DNA of 64,000 bases from positions 1 to 64,000 of the forward strand of contig CANGDL010000008.1 in NCBI GenBank assembly GCA_947452675.1, written 5' to 3'. Under the pieces are notes generated by a model. That model saw nothing but the letters and a program-made list of their open reading frames with translations, ran no database searches and was not told the origin of the DNA. The translations under genes were made by a program, and so were the position numbers. Source of the stretch: Microbacteriaceae bacterium. GTDB lineage: Bacteria; Actinomycetota; Actinomycetes; Actinomycetales; Microbacteriaceae. Of the stretch, positions 7,913-16,056 are shown piece after piece (position 1 is the stretch's first letter; each line of letters begins with the position of its first letter).

Positions 7913-8482
7913 ATGTCCTACCTCGCCTACCCACCTCGCCTTCCAGTTGAGTTTTCGGAGAGCGTTGCCCAGCTGATCACAATCACACAGAAGATCAAAA
8001 ATGAAGTGGCACCGCATAAGAACGAGTTCAACGAGACACTGGCTAGGTGGGGTAGGGCATCTATACGACCCGGTCGACCGATTGATGCGCGTTCGTGCTT
8101 GCTTAGACATCAAGTGCGCCAAAGCCGTCACTGGATTGCTTTCGCTGGAGAGGAGATCTGGAGTGGAGTACTGGAAATATCTAGCGAAGAGAAGCTGGCG
8201 CTTAGCGACGATCTATTGAGAAATCTCGAGGCACTTTTCCTGGCTCTTCAGGATGGTGGCATCTGCCCGCTCACCAAGGTCACCACTCTTAAACGAAGCC
8301 TCGCGAAGCGACCCGTGATCTCGATCCGGCAACTAGCCGAGGATGCAAACGTTTCTCTTTCAACGGCAAAAAGATGGCTCGGGGCACTTCAAGCGCGAGG
8401 CATTCTGAGCAGTTTGTTGAAGGATGGTCAGCGGCAGTTCATAAATGAGGGTCTCGTCAGCATTATGGATAAATACGTTTGA
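7913..8482 (+). CDS. Fic-like protein remnant with winged-helix C-terminus, catalytic core absent (189 aa)
   Basis: The C-terminal 90 residues (KVTTLKRSLAKRPVISIRQL then AEDANVSLSTAKRWLGALQARGIL) look like the winged-helix DNA-binding tail of Fic-family AMPylators, and the first 45 residues (YPPRLPVEFSESVAQLITITQ) resemble the Fic N-terminal helix region. The middle lacks the Fic catalytic motif HPFxxGNGR and any room for the ~120-residue Fic core. The likeliest reading is an internally deleted fic gene, although a small stand-alone DNA-binding protein cannot be excluded. The gene stands alone between two noncoding stretches carrying imperfect repeats, and is followed by a good terminator. 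Codon use (several AGA/AGG and CGA) is less polished than in neighbours, fitting decay or transfer. Confidence 0.45.
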   Translation: MSYLAYPPRLPVEFSESVAQLITITQKIKNEVAPHKNEFNETLARWGRASIRPGRPIDARSCLLRHQVRQSRHWIAFAGEEIWSGVLEISSEEKLALSDDLLRNLEALFLALQDGGICPLTKVTTLKRSLAKRPVISIRQLAEDANVSLSTAKRWLGALQARGILSSLLKDGQRQFINEGLVSIMDKYV

Positions 8483-8496
8483 GATCAAAAATAGAG

Positions 8497-8517
8497 GGGT
8501 CTAGAGACCCGCTTTTT
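8497..8517 (+). terminator. Terminator after the Fic-like gene
   Basis: Stem GGGTC/GACCC around TAGA, followed by GCTTTTT. Only 14 nt after the stop codon of the Fic-like gene, on its strand. Confidence 0.7.
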
Positions 8518-8711
8518 GCTGGTGTAAAAAGCGCTGAAAACGGCTGGTTTGGTGCCCGAATGTGGTCCAAAAATTTGTCTTTTTGCGAGGGTTGACCTCT
8601 CCAGCGACCGGACCCAGCTGACCGGTCGCCCGTGTCTACCGCCGAATAGACTTAGGTAACAAACAGCAAGAAAGCCTCTCATTTCAGGGGCTGGGGGATA
8701 ATTAACGTTCT

Positions 8712-9338
8712 ATGTCTAACTCACACCCAGAATTTCACGCGGCCCCGCCGACCAATGTGGCCAGGGGCTTTGCGCTGTACGTGGGTGTTGATGAGGCCAC
8801 CGCCCAGGCAGCCGGCACCACCCTAGCCGAGCTTGTGACTGCCCTGCGCGCCAAGGTCGCCGAGCTTGTACCGGCCGCTCACGATGAGACCTATGCCGCC
8901 GTCGCACTCGCACCCAAGAACATTGGTGGGAAAAATGTAGACATCGTGCGCACAGCTCTGCGCGACCCAAGAGCCTTGGACAAACTCGTGAGTAAGGTCG
9001 AGGAAGAGGCGGCCGAGACCAACAAGGGAATCCTTATCGATTTCAGCCGTAAGAAGGTTTTTGCCGATGGCGAGAATGCCGAACTAACCTATAAAGAGTT
9101 TGAACTCCTGAGCTACCTAATCAACCACGAGGGTGAAACCGTCAGCCGCGAAGAACTGATCGAACTGGTCTGGGCTGGGGATGAAACCAACGCCCCGAGT
9201 GATCGAACGATCGATGTTCATATCCGCCGACTCCGCTCGAAGATTGCCGGCTATGAGGACATCATCCGCACCGTACGCGGCGGCGGTTACCGCTTCGACA
9301 AGCACCCAGACGTTCACGTTGAGGACTACTCGATCTAA
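8712..9338 (+). CDS. Winged-helix transcriptional regulator, OmpR/PhoB-type output domain without receiver (208 aa)
   Basis: The C-terminal 95 residues form a Trans_reg_C winged helix: AELTYKEFELLSYLINHEGETVSREELIELVW (about 113-144), then SDRTIDVHIRRLRSKIAG with the recognition helix, then TVRGGGYRF. The N-terminal 100 residues are not a response-regulator receiver: no Asp phosphorylation pocket; instead there is an Ala-rich segment (TAQAAGTTLAELVTALRAKVAEL) and AAVALAPKNIGGKNVDIVRTA. Such orphan winged-helix proteins are widespread in Actinomycetota but their signal is unknown. The gene lies 2 bp before the P-loop kinase-like gene, implying an operon. A GATAAT -10 lies 10 nt upstream of the ATG. 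Confidence 0.8.
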   Translation: MSNSHPEFHAAPPTNVARGFALYVGVDEATAQAAGTTLAELVTALRAKVAELVPAAHDETYAAVALAPKNIGGKNVDIVRTALRDPRALDKLVSKVEEEAAETNKGILIDFSRKKVFADGENAELTYKEFELLSYLINHEGETVSREELIELVWAGDETNAPSDRTIDVHIRRLRSKIAGYEDIIRTVRGGGYRFDKHPDVHVEDYSI

Positions 9339-9340
9339 TC

Positions 9341-9922
9341 GTGAACCTAGAAAACCTAAGCGCGGCAGCAGAGACCATTGCCGATCAGGTCCTTGAACTG
9401 ATCGACTCCGGCACACCGACTCCGATCATCCTTGTTGACGGCCGGACCGGCTCGGGCAAAACCACATTCGCAGCCATCCTGCAAAACCGTTTATTTCAAA
9501 AAGGCGAATCTGCTCCTCGCGTGATTCACATGGACGACCTCTATGAAGGTTGGGATGGACTTCAAGCGGGTGTCGACTATTTGATCCGGCAAATCCTCAC
9601 CCCAATTGCTCGCCGCGAAGTCGCAAGTTGGCAAGAATACGACTGGCAAGTTGACGAACGTGCTGGCACTTGGCGTGAATTTCGTGGGGGCACTCCCCTA
9701 ATCATCGAAGGTGTTGGTTCGCTTAGTCGCATTGCAGCCGAACAAGCCGACCTCACTATTTGGCTCGAAGCCGATCAAAGCATTCGCCAGGCTCGCATCG
9801 CAGATCGAAATGCTGCCGGCGACGGCGATGGCTCTTGGTTCGCGATGTGGTCTGCGCAGGAAGCAGACTTTTATGCTCGCGAAAAGTCAGATGAAATAGC
9901 TGACCAAATTATCGCAAACTGA
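9341..9922 (+). CDS. Uridine-kinase-like P-loop ATPase (193 aa)
   Basis: P-loop NTPase of the uridine kinase/AAA_33 type. Walker A is VDGRTGSGKTTFAAIL (about residues 28-43, GxxGSGKTT); HMDDLYEGWDG (about 62-72) matches the region where uridine kinases bind Mg and sugar; TPLIIEGVGSLSR matches the second core strand, and the lid is represented by RIADRNAAGDGD. It likely phosphorylates a small molecule, possibly a nucleoside, but the substrate is not clear. The start is GTG 9341, 2 bp after the stop of the winged-helix regulator, so probably coupled to it. Converges immediately with dedA. Confidence 0.75.
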   Translation: MNLENLSAAAETIADQVLELIDSGTPTPIILVDGRTGSGKTTFAAILQNRLFQKGESAPRVIHMDDLYEGWDGLQAGVDYLIRQILTPIARREVASWQEYDWQVDERAGTWREFRGGTPLIIEGVGSLSRIAAEQADLTIWLEADQSIRQARIADRNAAGDGDGSWFAMWSAQEADFYAREKSDEIADQIIAN

Positions 9923-10576
9923 CTAAGCCTGACGGTTTTTCAACCACGTGCGAAGCCCCGCGATAAGCGATGCGATGATGAAAAAACCAGCGATGCCGTA
10001 CGAGGCACTCTTTACCGCAGGTATTGTCGCCGCAAAATAACCCGTCAAGGTCAACCCGGTTCCCCAAGCCAAAGCGCCAACCGCATTGGCGCTGAAAAAC
10101 TTGTAATAGTTCATCTTTGCGACGCCGGCAATCGGCGGCACGAAAACGCGGGCCCAAGGCATGAAACGCGAAATCACAACAGCCCACCAACCCCAGGCTG
10201 TGTAGAACTTCTCCGAGCGAGCGATGGCCGAATGTAACCAGGCGCCCTTGCGCTTATCCAAGTATGGTCGGCCGAAGTGGCGGCCCAGAGTGTAGCCAAC
10301 CTGATCGCCAAGCCAGGCGAAAAACCCGACTCCAATCGCCATAATCCAGATGTTTACCTGACCGGCGATGGCGTGGGTGCCGGCGCCGCCGGCTGCCACG
10401 AGACCTGCGGCAAACACCAGTGAATCGCCGGTGATGAAAGGCACAAACGCTCCTACAAATAGACCCGTTCCGGCAAAGACCAAGGCCCAAACAAGCGCAT
10501 AGAACAAAACCGGACCCGTTTGGGCATACCAGCCGGAGATTTGATCTGAAATTGATAGGTGGATTAATGCGTGCAT
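9923..10576 (-). CDS. DedA-family membrane protein (217 aa)
   Basis: DedA/VTT-domain membrane protein; family members act in lipid scrambling or undecaprenyl-phosphate and envelope homeostasis. Signatures: EFVPFITGDSLVFAAG is seen as AFVPFITGDSLVFAAG (about residues 45-60), then FFAWLGDQVGYTLGRHFGRPYL (about 83-104), and the conserved SRFMPWARVFVPPIAGVAKMNYYKFFSANAVGALAWG block (about 139-175), which holds the R/P residues essential in E. coli YqjA. Several membrane helices follow. The ATG at 10576 sits 6 nt downstream of TAGGCT, so it is probably leaderless. Confidence 0.9.
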   Translation of the reverse strand: MHALIHLSISDQISGWYAQTGPVLFYALVWALVFAGTGLFVGAFVPFITGDSLVFAAGLVAAGGAGTHAIAGQVNIWIMAIGVGFFAWLGDQVGYTLGRHFGRPYLDKRKGAWLHSAIARSEKFYTAWGWWAVVISRFMPWARVFVPPIAGVAKMNYYKFFSANAVGALAWGTGLTLTGYFAATIPAVKSASYGIAGFFIIASLIAGLRTWLKNRQA

Positions 10577-10678
10577 TGCTCAAGCCTATGCTGTGAAGTT
10601 ACTGTCACTCTGACGGATTAAGTGATTCCGGGCTTAACATCGAATCGAAGGGCAAGAAACCTTCTTAGGAGGTGTCAA

Positions 10679-10759
10679 ATGATCAAGACGAATTCATGTA
10701 ACTGTGGCGACAACTGCAAGTGCTCAGGCAAGACCGAATCTAAGGGTGGTTGCTGCTAG
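10679..10759 (+). CDS. Metallothionein-like Cys-rich peptide (26 aa)
   Basis: A tiny ORF with a near-ideal ribosome binding site (GGAGG at 10668-10672, 6 nt before the ATG) and a strong terminator 16 nt after the stop. The peptide has six Cys in 26 residues arranged CxC (7,9), CxC (13,15) and CC (25,26), with the core SCNCGDNCKCSG, no aromatic residues, and Lys, Gly and Asn fillers. This is the composition of metal-thiolate peptides such as bacterial metallothioneins and MymT. A role in binding Cu(I), Zn or Cd is inferred from this pattern alone. It is monocistronic, between dedA and the nitroreductase. It could instead be a very short Cys-rich stress peptide, but the RBS-ORF-terminator arrangement argues strongly that it is a real gene. 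Confidence 0.75.
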   Translation: MIKTNSCNCGDNCKCSGKTESKGGCC

Positions 10760-10775
10760 TCAGCTCACCAAGTGA

Positions 10776-10805
10776 AAAACCCCGACCAGTAAAGGTCGGG
10801 GTTTT
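10776..10805 (+). terminator. Strong terminator after the metallothionein-like gene
   Basis: Twelve-bp stem AAAACCCCGACC/GGTCGGGGTTTT with a 6-base loop. Flanked by A and T runs so it can work in both directions and may also serve the convergent nitroreductase gene ending at 10850. Confidence 0.85.
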
Positions 10806-10849
10806 CCTTTGCCCGTGACGCGTGAGCGCCGCGGTGAGGTTCTTGAAAC

Positions 10850-11428
10850 CTAAGCAGGCATTCCGTGAAGGACGATCTCGGCTAGGTCAACACGGGTGCG
10901 CGGTGCAATCTCGCGCTCGTGTAGTGGACCCTCGAGCTTGTCGGCTGCATCGAGCTTGCCAATTGCAACAACGGTGATGATCTCGAAGTCTTCGTGCAGG
11001 TCAAGTGCCGCAGCGGCTGCTGCCTTGTCTAGTCCAGCCATCTGGTGGGTAACTAGGCCAAGTGCTTCAGCCTGCACAACTAGGTTGCCAACCTGAAGAC
11101 CGGCGTCATACTGTGCGAAGACTGCAGGGCTGCCATCCTGGTTTACCTTGCTGACCGAAACGACGATTAGAGCCGATGCGGTTGGTGCCCAAACTGCGTT
11201 CCATGAGGCAAGTGCCGGAGCAACTGAAGCGTGAAGCTCGGTGCCACGAACTAGCACTGAGAAGCGAGCCGGGGTTGAGTTGTTTGATGTGGTTGCCCAA
11301 CGAGCAGCCTCAAGAACTGAGATGGTCTCATCCTTGGTAAGTAGGTAGGTCTCGTTGAACGAACGAGGTGACCAACGCTCTGCCAATACAGGCAAGATTG
11401 GTGCGGCGGTGATTGCAGTTTTTGACAT
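10850..11428 (-). CDS. Nitroreductase family protein (192 aa)
   Basis: FMN-dependent nitroreductase-fold protein, probably an NAD(P)H oxidoreductase acting on nitro-aromatics, quinones or similar. The N-terminal signature ERWSPRSFNETYLLTKDETISVLEAARWATTSNNSTPARFSVLV is typical (the RSF/Y block contacts FMN phosphate, and the S-N/PxR segment lines the flavin). Mid-protein YDAGLQVGNLVVQAEALGLVTHQMAGLD matches the family helix E region. I prefer ATG 11428 (MSKTAITAAP) since the region upstream to 11467 would add a charged extension; AAAAGG lies about 10 nt before it. A second nitroreductase, more divergent, is at 46382. Confidence 0.85.
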   Translation of the reverse strand: MSKTAITAAPILPVLAERWSPRSFNETYLLTKDETISVLEAARWATTSNNSTPARFSVLVRGTELHASVAPALASWNAVWAPTASALIVVSVSKVNQDGSPAVFAQYDAGLQVGNLVVQAEALGLVTHQMAGLDKAAAAAALDLHEDFEIITVVAIGKLDAADKLEGPLHEREIAPRTRVDLAEIVLHGMPA

Positions 11429-11485
11429 GCGTTTATACCTTTTGTCTAGTGGGGATTGACTAAGCATAACAGGTAGGCTGGCAAA

Positions 11486-12355
11486 ATGTCACGTCGAGGT
11501 TTTCTTTTATTTCTTGCCATTGGTCTAGCCTGGGGCGTGCCGTACTTCTTTCTCGCGGTCGCCGGCAAGGATTTCTCTACCCCGAGCATCATCTTTTCTC
11601 GTGTTGTGATTGGTGCGGCAATCCTGGTGCCGATTGCCATTAAACGCCGGCAATTCAAGGCCGCGCTCAAAGCCTGGCCTTGGGTCTTGGCATTCGCCAC
11701 CATTGAAATGATCGGCCCCTGGTTCTTGCTCACCGAAGCCGAACGCCACGTGCCATCCGGCCTCGCCGGCTTGATGATCGCAACCGTTCCAATCTTTGGC
11801 ATGCTCATCGCCTATTTCTTTCAGGGCGATAAATCGGTTCGCCACCCGAAAACCCTCGCCGGATTGGCAATTGGCTTCGCTGGTGTGGTCTTGCTGGTTG
11901 GCATCGACTCGCTGACTGGCACCTTCCAGCCGATCTATTTACTCATGCTGGTCTTGGCCGCCCTGGGTTATGCGGTCGCACCCGCTATTGCCAACGCCAA
12001 ACTCAAGGATGTTCCTTCGGCCGGCATGATGGGCCTCTGCCTTTTGATGGTGGCCGCGTTTTATGCGATTCCAGCACTTGGCGCATTGCCTCGCGAGTTA
12101 GCCGCCGGCCCCGGCCTTGGTTCGGTGGGTGCCCTGGTGGGCCTTGGCGTGATCAGTTCGGCCCTGGCATTCGTAATGTTCTTCGAGTTGGTTAAGGAAG
12201 TCGGGTCGGCTCGTGCCACCCTGGTGACTTACCCGAACACGGCTTGGGCGTTGATGCTCGGTATCGTTTTCTTGCACGAACCGATCACAATTGGTCTGAT
12301 CACCGGCCTGCCGCTGGTTGCCCTGGGCAGCTACCTGGCGCTGCGCAAGCACTAA
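11486..12355 (+). CDS. DMT-superfamily (EamA) transporter (289 aa)
   Basis: Ten-helix drug/metabolite exporter with two EamA repeats. The first repeat starts MSRRGFLLFLAIGLAWGVPYFF and ends near residue 140; the second spans about 150-289 and ends EPITIGLITGLPLVALGSYLAL, the typical last two helices with the EP motif. The conserved GLAWGVPYFFxxxA and FTYPNTAW-like (VTYPNTAWALMLG) segments fit. Substrate is unknown; EamA proteins export amino acids, purines or other metabolites. The ATG at 11486 has TAGGCT 6-11 nt upstream. Its stop overlaps that of the convergent glycosyltransferase gene by 4 bp. Confidence 0.88.
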   Translation: MSRRGFLLFLAIGLAWGVPYFFLAVAGKDFSTPSIIFSRVVIGAAILVPIAIKRRQFKAALKAWPWVLAFATIEMIGPWFLLTEAERHVPSGLAGLMIATVPIFGMLIAYFFQGDKSVRHPKTLAGLAIGFAGVVLLVGIDSLTGTFQPIYLLMLVLAALGYAVAPAIANAKLKDVPSAGMMGLCLLMVAAFYAIPALGALPRELAAGPGLGSVGALVGLGVISSALAFVMFFELVKEVGSARATLVTYPNTAWALMLGIVFLHEPITIGLITGLPLVALGSYLALRKH

Positions 12356-13887
12356 GCGAGCAGGTCGTCAACAATCGCTTGGATGTTGGCCCGACGGCCG
12401 TAGAAGAAGTATTCATCCGCCGGGTTTTTTAGCCCGTCAATACCGGCAACCAAACCGGCAGCGTCATCAAAGGCCGAGGCATACCCTCCATCGATTAGCG
12501 GGGCAAGGTGCTCCCACCCTGGCAACTTGATGATGGCAACCTTTGCGCCCAACCCTGCGGCTTCAATCAGAGCGGTCGAAAACACACCGACCGAAATTTC
12601 AGACTCGGCGATTACCTCGAGCGAGGACTTTTCGAACTGCATTAGCGAAAGGTTGGTAGGGCGCGGGCCGGTTGATGGGTCGTCAAGGTAGCCGGCGAAT
12701 TCTTCAATCTCATTACGCGGGTGCAACTTGAAAATCACATTGAGGTCTGGCCGCGAGGCCGCGAAGTCGATGGCTGCCTGCAAAATGTCTAGACCAATCA
12801 GCGGTTGCGAAAGCACAACCACCTGACCGGGCACCTTGGCAATCCGACGATCACGAACCGCCTCGAACTCGGCGGTCGAGCCAATTACGCGAACCGACTG
12901 GCCGGCGGCGCGCTCAATACCCGATGTCCAATAATCTCCCCAGGTCCAGATCTCATCTGGAATGTATTCAATCTTCGGCGAACCAGGCCACGAAAATTGA
13001 AGCGAATACTTCGAGAAGACTCCGCTCTGAAGCTCGATGACCTTCATCCCGAGACTCTGCGCCGCGGCCTGTAGCGGCATGCGGGCGGCGTTCACGGCAA
13101 ACACATACTTGGCGCTAGTTCGCTTAAAGATCTTGCGATAACCGCGTTTCTGGATGAAGAAGATGCGAAGCATCCAGCGAGGGAAGGTTCGCACCGGTTC
13201 GAGGCTGAAGCCGGTGAGGGTTTCGAGCATCGTCACAGCGCGCGCATACTTGGCGAGGTCGGCTTTCTTCACACCGAGGCGAACGATGACCGCGGCCGGG
13301 TAGTGCCAAAGGCGGTTGAAATAGCCGTTCAGGTCTTCTACTCGAGGGCGGTTGGTGATTTTGTCCCAGGTGCCAACACCAAGGACGAGTGCCCGATCAC
13401 CGAGTGCGTCGATGACGGGCTGGGCGAACTTCTCGATGTGCGGTTCGTTGCCATCGCGGGTGGCGAAGGGCACGACGATGGCCTGCTTTGACTTAAGGTT
13501 TCGATAGTCGGGTTCACCGAGGTGGGCGGCCGCACCGGCGATTTTGCGCGGGTAAAACGCGGCAGAAGCTAGGGGTCCAAGCCAACCAAATCGCACCGCA
13601 CGCCAGAGCAACTTGGCTGGCTTGCGGCCTCGGTATTGCTCAACGTCCTCATAGAAATCGACCTGCTTGCCGACACCAGAAGCGAACAAGCCGGAGTTCG
13701 CCATCAAATATTTGAGGAGGCGCGAGCGCATCACCGGCCAAATTTGCACGCCCATGACGCGCCAGTTGTAGAGGTCTTCGGCAGCCTCGACCGCAAAGAA
13801 CGCCTCGCCGATTGAGGCGATGCCGGCATCAACTTTTGATTCGTCGTTTGACGATTCTTCAGCCGATGGTTCTAACGAATTGCTCAC
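12352..13887 (-). CDS. Glycosyltransferase-like protein of the legionaminic acid operon, paralog 1 (511 aa)
   Basis: Last gene of the nonulosonic-acid operon. The protein has a polysialyltransferase/CDP-glycerol-transferase-like (GT-B) look: an N-terminal region without signal peptide, then strand-helix alternation with PNLNVIFKLHPRNEIEEFAG (about residues 390-409), where this superfamily has its HP motif contacting nucleotide, and ESEISVGVFSTALIEAAGLGAKVAIIKLPGWEHL (about 445-478) equivalent to the S-S/T-x-E block. It is clearly paralogous to the next gene: both begin with FxxxEAxExLxxWxVxxxxIWPxxRxxL and share the FPRWxL and VNAxRMxxxAxAxxxG segments. A role in transferring CMP-legionaminic acid to a surface glycan or protein is inferred from operon position. 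Overlaps the upstream gene by 4 bases (ATGA). Confidence 0.65.
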   Translation of the reverse strand: MSNSLEPSAEESSNDESKVDAGIASIGEAFFAVEAAEDLYNWRVMGVQIWPVMRSRLLKYLMANSGLFASGVGKQVDFYEDVEQYRGRKPAKLLWRAVRFGWLGPLASAAFYPRKIAGAAAHLGEPDYRNLKSKQAIVVPFATRDGNEPHIEKFAQPVIDALGDRALVLGVGTWDKITNRPRVEDLNGYFNRLWHYPAAVIVRLGVKKADLAKYARAVTMLETLTGFSLEPVRTFPRWMLRIFFIQKRGYRKIFKRTSAKYVFAVNAARMPLQAAAQSLGMKVIELQSGVFSKYSLQFSWPGSPKIEYIPDEIWTWGDYWTSGIERAAGQSVRVIGSTAEFEAVRDRRIAKVPGQVVVLSQPLIGLDILQAAIDFAASRPDLNVIFKLHPRNEIEEFAGYLDDPSTGPRPTNLSLMQFEKSSLEVIAESEISVGVFSTALIEAAGLGAKVAIIKLPGWEHLAPLIDGGYASAFDDAAGLVAGIDGLKNPADEYFFYGRRANIQAIVDDLLA

Positions 13888-15344
13888 TCAGCAATCTTAA
13901 TCGCAGCCCACAACTCTGCCTCGGATGCGGGCTGGGCATAGTAGTAATCGGCACGATCTCGGTCGGCAGAAATATCTTTGCCGCTGAGCGCTTTCAAAAA
14001 CTTGTCTAGATCTTTCTGACTGTTGATGAGCTCGGCGTCACCGCGCTCCACCAACCGGCGAACATGGTGCCAGCCATCAAACGCCAGCACTCCGACTTTG
14101 CAACCTAGAGCGAGCGCCTCGAACAACGCGGTCGTGTAAACCCCGAGCACGAACTCAGACCGAGCCATCTGGTCCAGTGTGTTCACCGACGGGTCAGCAA
14201 GGATGAGATTCGACGGCACCCGCGGTGAGTCAAGCTTGCCCTTGCGAAATGCCTTTTGAGCTACCTCGCCGAAGTTCACAGGAGCCTCTTGAGGATGCTG
14301 TTTGAGGGTAAACATGAAGGTCGGGTGCGCGGCTGCGGCTGCCAGCAAGAACCGCGTGATCTTTTTTGTTGCGTGCGCCTGCGAGGCAACCAAGACGGTG
14401 TTGGTCAGGTGCGCCTGATCGAGAGCCTTTAGTTCTCTTTCACGAGCGATTGCGTTGACCACCAGGCTCGGCGCACCAATCACCTTGCGCTTGGTATTCG
14501 CCGGAAGTGCAGCGATTTCACCCCAGTATGGCCCCCATTCGAGAAGCTCATCCGGTTGGTAGGCAACCCAATCCTGCCCAGGCCAGGTCAGGTATGGGTG
14601 AATATCTGAGATTGCCCCGTGCATTGGCTCGACAACGACAGCCCCAGCATCCTGGGCGCCAGCAATCATTGCTCGCTTCCAAGCATTGACGATTAGCACC
14701 TTGCGCACGCCGGTTGCCGCGAAGAATTTCTTCCATCCCATGCGCTGGGCGGTGAACTGAACAAGCAACCAACGTGGGAAATTTCGGTATGGGCCGGTGA
14801 TAGCAATCACATCGAGGTCAGCGTGCTTAGCTGCATCCTTGAGTTCGGCTTCAAGGAACGCAATTACGCGCGCATACTTGGCGGTGTGTGAAGAGCGCAG
14901 GGTAGGCGCGACCTTGAGGCGAGCAACCAAACCGTGGCGAGAGGTGAATTCGCGCTCGAGCTGTTCCACCTGTGGTCGACCAGAACCGACGTCGTCTGGG
15001 CCCATCCCGAGCACCAGCGGCTGTTCGCCGTGCGCCTCAAGCGAGTCGATCAAGAAAGTCGAAAACGGATCAAGACCGGCGGCATTTCGACGAACGAACG
15101 GCACAACGGCATAATTGGCGCTGGTCGGTGAAGTTGCGCCCAAGGGCGAATCGGGAACCTTCTGCTGAGGAGGTCGCGGCTCAAAAACCCCGAGTTGCTC
15201 CGAGATTTCACGCATGAGCGAAGCCCTGATCAGCGGCCAGATGAAGATGGTGCCAACTTGCCAAGAAACCAAATTCTCGCGCGCTTCAATCTCGGCAAAA
15301 ACCTGCCAGAGTCGCTCGATGGTGAGCTTTGATTTAGCGCTCAA
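13884..15344 (-). CDS. Glycosyltransferase-like protein of the legionaminic acid operon, paralog 2 (486 aa)
   Basis: Paralog of the 511-aa protein that follows it, with the same N-terminal motif (FAEIEARENLVSWQVGTIFIWPLIRASL, about residues 16-43), the same mid-region FPRWLLVQF and VNAWKRAMIAGAQDAG, and the GT-B-like nucleotide-binding elements FTLKQHPQEAP (about 345-355) and ARSEFVLGVYTTALFEALALGCKVGVLAFDGWHHV (about 392-426). The start is TTG 15344 and overlaps the end of the cytidylyltransferase gene by 11 bases, so it is coupled to it. Because the operon makes an activated CMP-sugar and no other transferase is nearby, these two proteins are the best candidates to be the transferase(s), perhaps as a pair with different acceptors or as a heterodimer; this is inference. 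Confidence 0.65.
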   Translation of the reverse strand: MSAKSKLTIERLWQVFAEIEARENLVSWQVGTIFIWPLIRASLMREISEQLGVFEPRPPQQKVPDSPLGATSPTSANYAVVPFVRRNAAGLDPFSTFLIDSLEAHGEQPLVLGMGPDDVGSGRPQVEQLEREFTSRHGLVARLKVAPTLRSSHTAKYARVIAFLEAELKDAAKHADLDVIAITGPYRNFPRWLLVQFTAQRMGWKKFFAATGVRKVLIVNAWKRAMIAGAQDAGAVVVEPMHGAISDIHPYLTWPGQDWVAYQPDELLEWGPYWGEIAALPANTKRKVIGAPSLVVNAIARERELKALDQAHLTNTVLVASQAHATKKITRFLLAAAAAHPTFMFTLKQHPQEAPVNFGEVAQKAFRKGKLDSPRVPSNLILADPSVNTLDQMARSEFVLGVYTTALFEALALGCKVGVLAFDGWHHVRRLVERGDAELINSQKDLDKFLKALSGKDISADRDRADYYYAQPASEAELWAAIKIAE

Positions 15345-16038
15345 GAATGGCCTTTGCCCGGTCGAAATCCTCTTGGGTGTCTATGTCTACCGACTCGTCG
15401 CGGCTCATGATGTAGGCCGCCGCGTTGGTCACCGGCACGGCACCGGCAGCGATGAAGTCGCTCAACTTGAAGATGTAAATCGCGCCGTTTGGAATGTAAG
15501 CCGAAGCCAGGTTCTGGCGGTTTGATTCAAAGGCCTGCGGGAAAAGCGGGGTCAACTGGCCGCGCTCATTGATGTTGAGGGTCCAGTATGGGCTCTTCTC
15601 AGGCGTCGTCACCGAGACCACCGCGCGAACCCCGAGGGTCAACATGTTGAACGCTTCCTCAACGTGCAGGCCGGTTCGGGCCGGCGAAGTTGGCTGAAGA
15701 TAGACGATCCAAGGGTCGCGACCATCTAGGTCGATCATCACGTCAGGCGAACCAAAATAGTCACGGATGACATCCGCGGCGGTGGCTTCATCAGAGGCAG
15801 CAAATGGCGAACGCTTGAAGGTGACCGCCCCAGCGGCCTTGGCATTTGCCAGGATGGCTTCGTCGTCAGATGAAACCACGGTGACGTCTACCTTGGAACC
15901 CGAAAGCCAGTCGGTAGCCGAAGCGACCGCACGTTCGATCATGGTTTTGCCGGCGATGCTCATCAGGTTTTTGCCAGGCAAACCCTTTGACCCACCGCGG
16001 GCTGGAATGAAAGCGATTACCAAGTTATCGTCGAGCAT
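15334..16038 (-). CDS. legF: CMP-nonulosonic acid (legionaminate) cytidylyltransferase
   Basis: Member of the NeuA/LegF/KdsB family, which activates a nonulosonic acid with CTP to give the CMP-sugar. The N-terminal nucleotide-binding signature IAFIPARGGSKGLPGKNL (about residues 8-25) is diagnostic, followed by VTVVSSDDEAIL and the DPWIVYLQPTSPART block (about 108-122; LQPTSP is the CMP-sialate-synthetase motif). 234 aa is normal for bacterial enzymes with only the catalytic domain. Assignment to LegF rather than NeuA rests on the surrounding legB, legC, legG and ptmE-like genes. Followed by two transferase-like genes. Confidence 0.85.
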   Translation of the reverse strand: MLDDNLVIAFIPARGGSKGLPGKNLMSIAGKTMIERAVASATDWLSGSKVDVTVVSSDDEAILANAKAAGAVTFKRSPFAASDEATAADVIRDYFGSPDVMIDLDGRDPWIVYLQPTSPARTGLHVEEAFNMLTLGVRAVVSVTTPEKSPYWTLNINERGQLTPLFPQAFESNRQNLASAYIPNGAIYIFKLSDFIAAGAVPVTNAAAYIMSRDESVDIDTQEDFDRAKAILER

Positions 16039-16056
16039 TTGAGATTCCCACTGGCC

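Noticed and set aside
8485-8682. Minus-strand reading frame of 65 codons
   Set aside because: Covers the terminator and noncoding flank; no RBS, no plausible protein.
12352-15344. Two transferase genes as a frameshifted single gene
   Set aside because: Both are full-length and homologous along their length with ATGA overlap, so they are paralogs.
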